Shown here: one piece after another, positions 1-6,565 of the stretch | Layout: the number at the start of each line of letters is the position of its first letter | How positions within the stretch are numbered: the first letter of the stretch is position 1 | Origin: Candidatus Phascolarctobacterium caballi | Lineage (GTDB): Bacteria; Bacillota; Negativicutes; Acidaminococcales; Acidaminococcaceae | Direction of reading: 5' to 3' | NCBI GenBank assembly: GCA_018065225.1 | Contig: JAGHTS010000034.1 | Coordinates: forward strand, 1-16,589 | Length of the DNA stretch: 16,589 nucleotides | Notes under the pieces: generated by a model | The model's database searches: none | The model's input: the letters and a program-made list of their open reading frames with translations, nothing else | Told to the model about the DNA's origin: nothing | Made by a program: the position numbers and the translations under genes

Positions 1-55
1 CGCCCAAAAATTTTCCACACGGGAAAAAGTTTTTAAGGAAATAAAAAAACTCCCT

Positions 56-1294
56 TTGGAATATTCCGCAAAAATTAAACCGTCTGCTTTTAATTATATG
101 GAACATAAAAAAAATCTTTATGTGGTCTATAACACCCTTTATTGCAGCACCGCTCTTTTAAACCGCACAGAATGGCAACTTTTGCAAAATCCAAACGGCG
201 AAGAAAAAACGCTCCGTGAACTGTATGCGGCAGGGTTTTTGGTACCCAAAAATGTCAACGAGTTTGCCAAACTGCAAAATTACAAAACCAAAATTCGCAA
301 ACTGTGGCTTAAGGATGCCCCTTTGGGGCTGACCATTGCCACCACCACCAAATGTAACGCCCGTTGTGCCTATTGTTTTGAAAACAACGCTACCAGGGAA
401 GATGTGGCGGATGGCGTTGAAGAACAAATAAAAAAATTTACCGACAAACACATCGGCAAAAACAAGCAACTTAATATAACATGGTTTGGCGGCGAACCGC
501 TTTTAAACACCGCCATGATTGACCGCCTGACAAAATATTTTTTGAAAAAGAAATATAAGTTGTCCGCCGGCATTGTCACCAACGGCAGTTTGCTGACCGA
601 AAAAATGCTGAAAACTGATTTCCCAAAGTGGAAAATCAAAAATATGCAGATCACTTTGGACGGTACTGCAAAAAATTATGCCAAAATCAAAAATTATATC
701 GCTCCTGAATTAGGAAATTTGGACAAAGTACTAAAAAATATTGACCTTGCTGACAAATACAAAATCAACACCAACATCCGCCTGAATGTAAACAAAAAGA
801 ATGTCAGGGACTTGCTGAAATTGGCAGAACAACTGGACAAACGCTATGCCGACAGCAAATATGTAAAATGGTATATGGCATCTTTAAAAGGTACAGAATC
901 GGACTATGCCACAGAAAAAGAATTGTTGTCCGTAACCGAAAAATTTATGGCACTGAACCCAAAACAAATAAGTATCAAAAATACACGTGGATTGCCCAAA
1001 ATTGAATTTTGTATGGCGGAAATGCCCGGCGCATATTGCATTGATGTGAACGGTGACCTAAAGATTTGTTGGGAGGACTTTACATTTAGCGGCAACGATA
1101 TCGGCAATGTCCACAAATTTTGTAGCGGCAAAGACAAACGTAACAAACAGTCCAAACTGCAAAAAAAATGTGAGCAATGCATTTGGCTCCCTATGTGCGG
1201 TGGTGGATGTATGGCACTACGGACAAAAAATTCCCCCGGTTGTCCCACGACAAAATACGCTATGGTTGCCAGTTTGCGACAACTGATAAAATAA
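56..1294 (+). CDS. Radical SAM/SPASM domain protein, probable peptide (RiPP) maturase; 5' end uncertain
   Basis: Seen: from the TTG at 56 the protein is 412 residues. An N-terminal segment of about 85 residues (KPSAFNY...YNTLYCSTALL) resembles the winged-helix/leader-binding start of peptide maturases. The radical SAM motif CNARCAYC follows (C100, C104, C107), then WFGGEPLLN and ITLDG. The C-terminus holds a complete SPASM pattern: CIDVNGDLKIC, then CEQCIWLPMCGGGC and a last Cys in NSPGC, enough for two auxiliary [4Fe-4S] clusters. Family knowledge: such enzymes cleave SAM reductively and install thioether or C-C crosslinks in ribosomal peptides, or activate sulfatases. The substrate cannot be told here. 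The frame is open back to base 2 without a stop or ATG, so the gene may begin outside the window. TTG at 56 has AAGGAA at 35-40, about 15 nt away (long). ATG at 98 lacks a Shine-Dalgarno and would cut the conserved KPSAFNY start. It is convergent with the ten-gene operon. Confidence 0.85.
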   Translation: MEYSAKIKPSAFNYMEHKKNLYVVYNTLYCSTALLNRTEWQLLQNPNGEEKTLRELYAAGFLVPKNVNEFAKLQNYKTKIRKLWLKDAPLGLTIATTTKCNARCAYCFENNATREDVADGVEEQIKKFTDKHIGKNKQLNITWFGGEPLLNTAMIDRLTKYFLKKKYKLSAGIVTNGSLLTEKMLKTDFPKWKIKNMQITLDGTAKNYAKIKNYIAPELGNLDKVLKNIDLADKYKINTNIRLNVNKKNVRDLLKLAEQLDKRYADSKYVKWYMASLKGTESDYATEKELLSVTEKFMALNPKQISIKNTRGLPKIEFCMAEMPGAYCIDVNGDLKICWEDFTFSGNDIGNVHKFCSGKDKRNKQSKLQKKCEQCIWLPMCGGGCMALRTKNSPGCPTTKYAMVASLRQLIK

Positions 1295-1329
1295 AAAGCA
1301 ATTCCGCTTTGCAAATTCAAAATCACATC

Positions 1330-1348
1330 GCTTTTCAAAGTGAAAAGC
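1330..1348. repeat. Small inverted repeat after the radical SAM gene
   Basis: GCTTTTCA (1330-1337) and TGAAAAGC (1341-1348) are perfect 8-bp arms with a 3-nt loop, 35 nt after the radical SAM stop. No T-run follows on the plus strand, so by itself it is a poor terminator. It may assist the larger hairpin at 1364-1402 or be incidental. Confidence 0.4.
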
Positions 1349-1363
1349 AGCAAAAGTCAAAGT

Positions 1364-1402
1364 AAAAGTGTCGCCACTTTCGTGAAAAGTGGCGACACTT
1401 TT
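1364..1402 (+). terminator. Strong hairpin with 17-bp perfect stem, probable terminator of the radical SAM gene
   Basis: The left arm (1364-1380, AAAAGTGTCGCCACTTT) is perfectly complementary to the right arm (1386-1402), with loop CGTGA. The stem begins AAAAG and ends CTTTT, so either strand would show a short T-run, which is the usual shape of a bidirectional terminator in a convergent region. On the plus strand it lies 69 nt after the radical SAM stop and is followed by an AT-rich stretch. The T-run is part of the stem and only four long, so termination efficiency is unproven. It could instead be a copy of a dispersed palindromic repeat. Confidence 0.6.
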
Positions 1403-1503
1403 AGAACGCATTTTTATAAAATTTTGTATTTCAAAACAAAACTGTCTGCAAAATGTGACACCCTTTTCAAAACTTTTAGCGACTTTCCTTTTAAATTAAA
1501 AAA

Positions 1504-1543
1504 CGGATATTACGTAATATCCGCTGATATTACGTAATATCCG
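1504..1543 (-). terminator. 18-bp-stem hairpin with T6 tract, distal terminator of the minus-strand operon
   Basis: CGGATATTACGTAATATC (1504-1521) pairs perfectly with 1526-1543 around the 4-nt loop 1522-1525. On the minus strand the stem is followed immediately by TTTTTTAATTT (complement of 1493-1503), a good intrinsic-terminator tail. Each arm is also nearly self-palindromic, so two smaller cruciforms (1504-1523 and 1526-1541) are an alternative fold, and the segment is a 19-nt direct repeat with a 20-nt period. It lies about 76 nt beyond the adenosyltransferase stop, downstream of the hairpin at 1571-1606. Confidence 0.7.
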
Positions 1544-1606
1544 CCTGCTTTTATTGCTTGCAGTTTATTAAAACATAGGGGATATTAGCTAATATCCCCT
1601 ATGTTT
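1506..1606. repeat. Three copies of a GATATTA-NN-TAATATC palindrome
   Basis: The 16-bp palindromic core occurs centred at about 1513.5 and 1533.5 (both with central CG) and at 1588.5 (central GC). The first two are a tandem direct repeat with a 20-nt period (GATATTACGTAATATCCGC at 1506-1524 and 1526-1544). The third sits inside a longer palindrome with four G:C pairs added on each side. They coincide with the terminators above. The sharing of the core suggests duplication of a terminator element or a palindromic repeat family rather than independent origin. Confidence 0.75.
1571..1606 (-). terminator. Perfect 36-bp palindrome, proximal terminator of the minus-strand operon
   Basis: AAACATAGGGGATATTAG (1571-1588) is followed by its exact reverse complement (1589-1606) with no spacer, giving a 16-bp stem with an AGCT loop. 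It begins 12 nt after the stop codon of the adenosyltransferase gene. On the minus strand it is followed by TTTTAATAAA, a modest T tract, so it can act as an intrinsic terminator. On the plus strand the tail (TTTGCAT) is poor. Its core GATATTAGCTAATATC matches the 1504-1543 hairpin except for the two central bases. Confidence 0.65.
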
Positions 1607-1618
1607 GCATAAAACTTA

Positions 1619-2125
1619 TTATAATTCTGTTTCTACACGTTCAAGAATAAAACACAAATCACTAAGACGGTTAATACAAACTAACACATTTTGATTAACC
1701 TCTTCTTTTTCAGCCAACCGCAACAAATTGCGTTCCGCCCTGCGGGTGGCAGTTCTTGCCAAATCCAATGCTGCCGCACCCGGCTTGTCACCGGGAACCA
1801 AGAAATGAGCTAACGGCTCCAATTTTTCATCAAACTTGTCAATTGTGCTTTCAAACAATGTAACGTGGCTTTCATTTATATAGCGTTCACCGCCAATACT
1901 TGCCACATCAGCCATCATAGACATCAATAAAGTTTGCACTTTAAGCACAGTCGCCTTTACATCCTGATGCTCACACAACGCCCGTGCCATTCCCAATGCG
2001 GAAGTAATTTCATCAATACTGCCATACGCTTCCACCCGCAAACTTTGTTTTGGCACCCGTTGACCTGTATAAAGCCCTGTTGTGCCTTTATCCCCTGTAC
2101 GTGTATAAACTGCTGCTTTTGTCAT
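1619..2125 (-). CDS. PduO-type cob(I)alamin (corrinoid) adenosyltransferase
   Basis: The 168-residue protein transfers the 5'-deoxyadenosyl group of ATP to cob(I)alamin to make adenosylcobalamin, in the cytoplasm and typically as a trimer (family knowledge). Seen: the N-terminal ATP-binding motif TRTGDKGTTGL (8-18), AYGSIDEI (33-40), the helix RTATRRAER (124-132) with the conserved arginines, and NRLSDLCFIL (152-161), all hallmarks of the PduO/MMAB family rather than CobA or EutT. Length is normal for a single-domain enzyme. The ATG at 2123-2125 has an AAGGGA Shine-Dalgarno about 6 nt upstream, in the 11-nt gap after ndk, so this is the last gene of the operon. Palindromic terminators start 12 nt after its stop. 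No other cobalamin gene is in the window, so the consuming enzyme (mutase or dehydratase) lies elsewhere. Confidence 0.93.
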   Translation of the reverse strand: MTKAAVYTRTGDKGTTGLYTGQRVPKQSLRVEAYGSIDEITSALGMARALCEHQDVKATVLKVQTLLMSMMADVASIGGERYINESHVTLFESTIDKFDEKLEPLAHFLVPGDKPGAAALDLARTATRRAERNLLRLAEKEEVNQNVLVCINRLSDLCFILERVETEL

Positions 2126-2136
2126 AATTTATCCCT

Positions 2137-2553
2137 TCATAACAATATTTCTTCCGGTTTGAAGAAATTATTAATTTCACGCTCTGCATTTTCCAAACTG
2201 TCAGAACCATGCACAATGTTTTCCCCAATATAGATACCATAATCACCACGAATGGAACCGGGAACTGCTTCCAAAGGATTGGTTGCCCCGTTAAGCTGAC
2301 GGACTGCCGCCACAGCATCTTCACCTGCAATTACCGCAGCAATGATTGGGGAACGGCTCATATAGTCCAATAATTCCCCAAAAAAAGGTTTCTTCTTCAA
2401 ATCCGCATAATGAACTTCTGCCTGTTGTCTTGTCGCACGAATAAGTTTTAAAGCGGCAATTTTCAGACCTTTCCGTTCAAAACGGCTGAGAACCTCACCA
2501 ATAATGTGTTTTTCAACTCCGTCGGGTTTGATAAGCAATAGAGTTTTTTCCAT
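2137..2553 (-). CDS. ndk: Nucleoside diphosphate kinase
   Basis: It transfers the gamma phosphate of ATP to NDPs through a phosphohistidine, keeping NTP and dNTP pools balanced (family knowledge). Seen: 138 residues, the usual length. LLIKPDGV lies at the N-terminus, NPLEAVPGSIRGDYG at about 92-106, and the catalytic loop NIVHGSDS holds the active-site His at about 115. Start choice: an in-frame TTG at 2560-2562 would add three residues but sits one base from the AAGGAG Shine-Dalgarno (2564-2569), so it cannot use it. ATG at 2551-2553, ten bases away, gives the family-typical MEKTLLLIKPD. The gene begins 16 nt after the M42 peptidase stop and ends 11 nt before the adenosyltransferase. The small changes PGS for PGT and GDYG for GDFG are conservative. 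Confidence 0.96.
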   Translation of the reverse strand: MEKTLLLIKPDGVEKHIIGEVLSRFERKGLKIAALKLIRATRQQAEVHYADLKKKPFFGELLDYMSRSPIIAAVIAGEDAVAAVRQLNGATNPLEAVPGSIRGDYGIYIGENIVHGSDSLENAEREINNFFKPEEILL

Positions 2554-2563
2554 GTTTGTCAAG

Positions 2564-2569
2564 CTCCTT
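2564..2569 (-). promoter_or_regulatory. Shine-Dalgarno AAGGAG that fixes the ndk start
   Basis: On the minus strand AAGGAG lies directly before the M42 peptidase stop codon and 10 nt before the ATG at 2551-2553. It excludes the upstream TTG (2560-2562) as the ndk start because only one base separates them. Confidence 0.7.
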
Positions 2570-3646
2570 TCACGCTTTTAAAAGTTGTTGGTATTTTTTA
2601 GCATCCAATTCACGAACCATTTCTGTAATCAGTTTTACCGCCCCAAGATAATCATTTAAGTGGATAACACTTTGATGACTATGAATATATCTGGTCGGAA
2701 TACTGAAAGTTAAGGTCACAACCCCTTCTCCGTGAAGATGGATTCTTCCTCCGTCAGTTGCCCCGCCCTCGCTTATACTGATTTGGGTGGGAATATGCAG
2801 TTTTTTGGCAACATCCATTGCAAAATCACGCAATGCTGTGTTTGGTATCATACCGGCATCAAAAATTGTAATGGCTATCCCCTTGCCAATTTTTGCCGGA
2901 GCAATATCATCAGCTACGCCCGGTGTGCCGCCGGCTACACATGTATCAATAACAAAGGCAACATCAGGTTTCAACATATTAACACTGGTCTGCGCCCCAC
3001 GCAAACCAACTTCTTCCTGAACTGTTGCCACACCATAAACTGTATTTTTACCCGGCTTACGCGAGATATTTTCCATAACATCTGCCATAACCGCACAACC
3101 TATACGGTTGTCCCATGCTTTGCCTAACAATGTTTTACCGTCACCCATAACTGCCATTTCGGCATAAGGGGTAACAAAACACCCTTCATGCACACCAAGT
3201 TTGCGTGCCTGTTTTTCATCTTCCACACCAATATCAATATACATATCCCGTTTCTGTACTACTTTGTTACGTTCTTCCGGAGAAAGAATATGGGGAGGTT
3301 TGGAACCTATCACACCAACCAAATCACCTTTGTCACCATGAACGGTAACCCTTTGGCTTAGCATTACCTGTTCCCACCAGCCACCCAATGTAACAAATTT
3401 CAAAAATCCCTCTTTTGTAATATGTTTTACCATAAACCCGATTTCATCCATGTGGGAAGCCAACATAATTTTAGGCGCTTTGTTATCTTTGCAAGCATTG
3501 GTAAACACAACACTGCCAAGTTTGTCATAACTGACATCAGCAAACCCATACAGACGTTCCAGCATTAATGCCTTGATACGTCCTTCATCGCCACTGACAC
3601 CACAAGTTTCACTAAACTTTTTTAACCATAATAATTGTTTGTCCAT
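2570..3646 (-). CDS. M42 family (glutamyl-aminopeptidase-like) metallopeptidase
   Basis: A cytoplasmic dinuclear-metal aminopeptidase of the M42 family (PepA/FrvX/YsdC type), expected to form large tetrahedral assemblies and trim N-terminal residues from peptides (family knowledge). Seen: 358 residues, normal for the family, with the full ligand set. These are H65 in ASHMDEIGFM, bridging D179 in AWDNRIGC, catalytic E211 and ligand E212 in VQEEVG, D234 in VIDTC, and H322 in YIHSHQS. The exact substrate preference cannot be read from sequence. The ATG at 3644-3646 follows htpX by 20 nt; its Shine-Dalgarno is weak, but the start MDKQLLWLKKFSETCGVSG matches where the family begins. Endoglucanase/cellulase labels used for some M42 proteins in databases should not be applied here. 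Confidence 0.93.
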   Translation of the reverse strand: MDKQLLWLKKFSETCGVSGDEGRIKALMLERLYGFADVSYDKLGSVVFTNACKDNKAPKIMLASHMDEIGFMVKHITKEGFLKFVTLGGWWEQVMLSQRVTVHGDKGDLVGVIGSKPPHILSPEERNKVVQKRDMYIDIGVEDEKQARKLGVHEGCFVTPYAEMAVMGDGKTLLGKAWDNRIGCAVMADVMENISRKPGKNTVYGVATVQEEVGLRGAQTSVNMLKPDVAFVIDTCVAGGTPGVADDIAPAKIGKGIAITIFDAGMIPNTALRDFAMDVAKKLHIPTQISISEGGATDGGRIHLHGEGVVTLTFSIPTRYIHSHQSVIHLNDYLGAVKLITEMVRELDAKKYQQLLKA

Positions 3647-3666
3647 TTTTATTTTGCCACAGCAAT

Positions 3667-4518
3667 TTACGCTCTGGCATTCCCCCTCGTTTTTCTTCCC
3701 TGCTCACGCAGTAATTTTACCCGTTCTTCCGTACTTGGATGGGTACTGAACAAAGATTTTATATCGGACCCTTTTAACGGATTAATAATAAACATATGGG
3801 CTGTTGCTTCCGTAGCACCTTGCATAGGAATATGTTTTGCATAAGCATCAATCTTTTCCAATGCGTCTGCCAAAGCATCAGGATTACCGCTAATCTGTCC
3901 GCCGCCTTCGTCCGCCTTATATTCTCTGGAACGGCTTACAGCCATTTGAATCAATGCCGCAGCCAACGGAGCCAAAATCATAACCAAAATACCCACAATA
4001 GGGTTACGGCTATTGCCATTTTCGTCCCTGCCGCCGCCAAAGAACATTCCCCAACGGGCAATCATTGTAATCATTCCCGCCATAGTTGCCGCCACTGTAC
4101 TAATCAAAATATCCCTGTTCTTAACATGGGTTAATTCATGGGAAAGTACACCTTCCAATTCTTCTTGTGTCAGCATCTCCGCCAATGCGGTATTGACCGC
4201 TACTGCCGCATGTTCTGGATTTCTGCCTGTGGCAAAAGCATTAGGTACATTACTTTTAATGATATAAACTTTTGGCATCGGCAGTTTTGCTTTTGTAGCA
4301 AGTTTTTTTACAGTACCATACAATCCCGGTGCTGTTTTTTCATCCACCTGAATTGCATGATATTGGCTTAAAACCATCTTATCACTGTTCCAATATACAA
4401 TAAGATTCATCACAATAGAAATAATTAACATTGTTTGAAAACCTTGCAAACCGCCAAAATAATCACCTAACAATGATAATAATGCGGTCAACAACGCCAT
4501 CAAAATTGCAGTTCTCAT
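3667..4518 (-). CDS. htpX: HtpX-type zinc membrane protease
   Basis: An M48 zinc metalloprotease of the cytoplasmic membrane that removes misfolded membrane proteins alongside FtsH (family knowledge). Seen: 283 residues; two hydrophobic segments at the N-terminus (about 4-20 and 27-43), the catalytic HELTH motif at 127-131, two further hydrophobic stretches (about 137-156 and 173-194), and the third zinc ligand Glu199 in SREYKADEGG. The motif THPSTEERVKLL near the C-terminus is typical. The ATG at 4516-4518 has a good GAGGTG Shine-Dalgarno. It lies 24 nt after the deacetylase gene and 20 nt before the M42 peptidase gene, inside the operon, so it is probably not solely heat-shock controlled. 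I see no separate promoter in the short gap. Confidence 0.96.
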   Translation of the reverse strand: MRTAILMALLTALLSLLGDYFGGLQGFQTMLIISIVMNLIVYWNSDKMVLSQYHAIQVDEKTAPGLYGTVKKLATKAKLPMPKVYIIKSNVPNAFATGRNPEHAAVAVNTALAEMLTQEELEGVLSHELTHVKNRDILISTVAATMAGMITMIARWGMFFGGGRDENGNSRNPIVGILVMILAPLAAALIQMAVSRSREYKADEGGGQISGNPDALADALEKIDAYAKHIPMQGATEATAHMFIINPLKGSDIKSLFSTHPSTEERVKLLREQGRKTRGNARA

Positions 4519-4542
4519 TTTACTTATTTCACCTCAATTATA

Positions 4543-5781
4543 TTAATAAAGCAAATCGGTAACCGGTACAAAGGTAATCCCAGTTGCCTTAAATTCATTC
4601 AAATACTTTTTCCACATTGCCACCGTATGAGGCCGGGCATGACATATAGCGATAGCACTACCATTTTGTTCTGCCATTTCCATTACTTTATACACTTCAT
4701 CACGAATGGTGTCCACATCTGTGCTATTATCTAAAAACTTATCGTTCATACAGGTCTTAACGCCCATTTCCCTTGCCACATCACGGGCAACGGTCTGACT
4801 GTTTGTTCTGCTGTCAAGAAAAAACATATTTTCAGATTTCAAAACACTCAAAATTGTTTTCATTTGTCCCGCATCGGCGGTAACTTTGGAACCTTGATGA
4901 TTATTTACTCCCACTACACCATAAAGACCTTTTAAATGTTTAAGTGTCATTTCTGACATTTGTTGAGGTGTCATATCACTTGTAATTGTATTTGCACCTT
5001 CACTCATAGCTGAACGATTTAACGGTTCCATCGGCAAATGCAAAAGTGCCACACGGCCTTTGGTATTTACAGCAGATAAAATGTCGCTACTAAAATCTTT
5101 GTTCGGCAAAATAGAGAAAGTAAACGGCACATCCAAATTCAGCAACGCACGCACCTGTTTGATATCTGTTCCGCAGTCGTCAATTACAATGGCAAGTTTT
5201 CCGTCAAAATGCCGTTGTACTACAGGTTTTGTTTCCTGTTTACGTGTCAAATTCAAATTATTAAAGAAATGAACGGTATCAACTGTAAAATTACGTTTAC
5301 CTTTACCCGCTTTAAGTGCAATACCTACCTGACATTTATAGCCATCATATTTGCCATTATATAATTCTTCATAGCCATCAATATAAACCAAACCGGCATT
5401 AGCAACTTTTTTCTTTAACCACGCTCCTGCTGCGGCAGGTGTCATAGTTTCAGGAACACCTACACCAATATAACGTTCATTCAACTGAATAGCGGCACCT
5501 GTTTCTGATATTTTGACTTCCTTGTTGCCATGTGCCTTTTCAACCAATTGCCAACCTGTCTGTTTTAACAAAATTTCATCCAATGTCCGTTGTGCTTCTA
5601 TAGATTCATCAATAAAAGATATTGTTTGTTTTTGTCCATTACTAACAGGGGGATTAAGAATATCCTTACTTCCAAAAAAGACCGTATAAAGAAATCCTCC
5701 AACCATAGAAATTATTGCCAAAAAGACAATAAACATTATACAACCCCAAGGTTTTACTCTTTTACGTTTCGCCTTTGCCAT
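4543..5781 (-). CDS. Divergent polysaccharide deacetylase family protein, membrane-anchored
   Basis: 412 residues: a basic N-terminus (MAKAKRKRVK), one transmembrane segment at about 13-35, a linker domain of about 150 residues, and a C-terminal domain (about 192-412) of the divergent polysaccharide deacetylase family (YibQ-like). Seen: LAIVIDDCG (Asp201-Asp202), LLHLPMEP (247-253), VNNHQGS (292-298), FLDSRT (321-326) and ICHARPHT near 379-386, which match the metal/active-site landmarks of the family. The topology implies the catalytic domain faces outside the cytoplasmic membrane, where it may act on a cell-wall or envelope polysaccharide. The substrate of the family is not settled. An AAGGAG Shine-Dalgarno lies 7 nt before the ATG at 5779-5781. 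The typical NHMGS Met is Gln here, a minor change. The gene sits 22 nt after miaA. Confidence 0.88.
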   Translation of the reverse strand: MAKAKRKRVKPWGCIMFIVFLAIISMVGGFLYTVFFGSKDILNPPVSNGQKQTISFIDESIEAQRTLDEILLKQTGWQLVEKAHGNKEVKISETGAAIQLNERYIGVGVPETMTPAAAGAWLKKKVANAGLVYIDGYEELYNGKYDGYKCQVGIALKAGKGKRNFTVDTVHFFNNLNLTRKQETKPVVQRHFDGKLAIVIDDCGTDIKQVRALLNLDVPFTFSILPNKDFSSDILSAVNTKGRVALLHLPMEPLNRSAMSEGANTITSDMTPQQMSEMTLKHLKGLYGVVGVNNHQGSKVTADAGQMKTILSVLKSENMFFLDSRTNSQTVARDVAREMGVKTCMNDKFLDNSTDVDTIRDEVYKVMEMAEQNGSAIAICHARPHTVAMWKKYLNEFKATGITFVPVTDLLY

Positions 5782-5803
5782 TTTATTCTCCTTTTCTGTC
5801 CAT

Positions 5804-6565
5804 TTAATTGTAAACTAAATTCCATTTATATACAAGTGTTTTACTCATTTCTTTGCAAACACTCTGATAATCCAATGTTCTGTCAATTTCAAACCATTTT
5901 ATATATTCCATATGGCGATACCATGTAAACTGACGTTTGGCAAAATTTCTAGTTGCCTGTTTCAATTTTTCAACCGCCTCATCCTTAGGCATACCGTCCT
6001 GCAAATACCATAACATCTGCCTGTAACCGATAGCCCTCATACTTTGGGCATCAGACGGAACTCCCGCTGACAACAAATCTTTAACTTCCTGCTCCAAACC
6101 TGCCGACAGCATATCATCAACACGTTGATTAATCCGCTCATATAGAAAACCGCGTTCCATTTTTAATCCAAAAACCACTGCATCAAATTCACCAACTGTT
6201 TTTTTAGTGGAACACGGCTCATCAAATTCATAATTCTCTAATAATGCCTGTATATAAAGTCCGGTACCGCCAACAATTATCGGCAAATTACCACGTGCAT
6301 TAATTTCTTGGACAAGTTTTCCTGCCATCTGCTGAAACCGAAAAGCATTATAACGTTCTTCCGGTTCCAAAATATCAATTAAATGATGCGGCACAAGTTC
6401 TCTTTCTGCCACAGACGGTTTTGCCGTGCCTATATCCATCCTACGGTACACCAGCATACTGTCACCACTAATAATTTCTCCATGTAATTTTTGTGCCAAC
6501 ATCAACCCTATCTTACTTTTACCTGTAGCCGTAGGCCCTAAAATCACTACAACACGCTGTTTCAT
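5804..6565 (-). CDS. miaA: tRNA dimethylallyltransferase, short form lacking the helical insertion
   Basis: MiaA adds dimethylallyl to N6 of A37 in tRNAs reading UNN codons, making i6A, the substrate of MiaB encoded in the same operon. Seen: P-loop GPTATGKS (10-17), SGDSMLVYRRMDIGTAKP with the catalytic-region Asp35, VPHHLID, VGGTGLYIQALLENY (98-112), INQRVDDMLSAGLEQEV (145-161), MRAIGYRQ (176-183) and RNFAKRQFTWYR (206-217). Odd: at 253 residues it is about 50-65 short of the usual 300-316. The missing part is between LLENYEFDEP and DAVVFGLKMER. Only about a dozen residues stand where the family has about 70-80, including the HPND..R..RALE helix of the tRNA-clasping insertion domain. The join is in frame with no stop. 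The start codon overlaps the methyltransferase stop (ATGA), implying translational coupling. Probably still an A37 prenyltransferase, but tRNA handling may differ. Confidence 0.93.
   Translation of the reverse strand: MKQRVVVILGPTATGKSKIGLMLAQKLHGEIISGDSMLVYRRMDIGTAKPSVAERELVPHHLIDILEPEERYNAFRFQQMAGKLVQEINARGNLPIIVGGTGLYIQALLENYEFDEPCSTKKTVGEFDAVVFGLKMERGFLYERINQRVDDMLSAGLEQEVKDLLSAGVPSDAQSMRAIGYRQMLWYLQDGMPKDEAVEKLKQATRNFAKRQFTWYRHMEYIKWFEIDRTLDYQSVCKEMSKTLVYKWNLVYN

Noticed and set aside
904..1353. Antisense open frame of 149 codons opposite the radical SAM gene
   Set aside because: The sense frame holds complete radical SAM and SPASM motifs; the antisense translation has no recognisable domain and is a shadow.
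1340..1537. Plus-strand 65-codon frame in the intergenic region, considered as a RiPP precursor
   Set aside because: It runs straight through two hairpins, has no good Shine-Dalgarno and no leader/core design. Its VATF...SGDTF look is the hairpin read on either strand.
1504..1606. Repeated palindromes considered as a CRISPR array
   Set aside because: Only three short palindromic cores with irregular spacing (20 and 55 nt), no unique spacers of equal size and no cas gene; terminators explain them better.
5804..6565. miaA considered as a pseudogene because of its short length
   Set aside because: The frame is uninterrupted, both ends match the family, and the catalytic and C-terminal motifs are intact; a domain loss is the better description.
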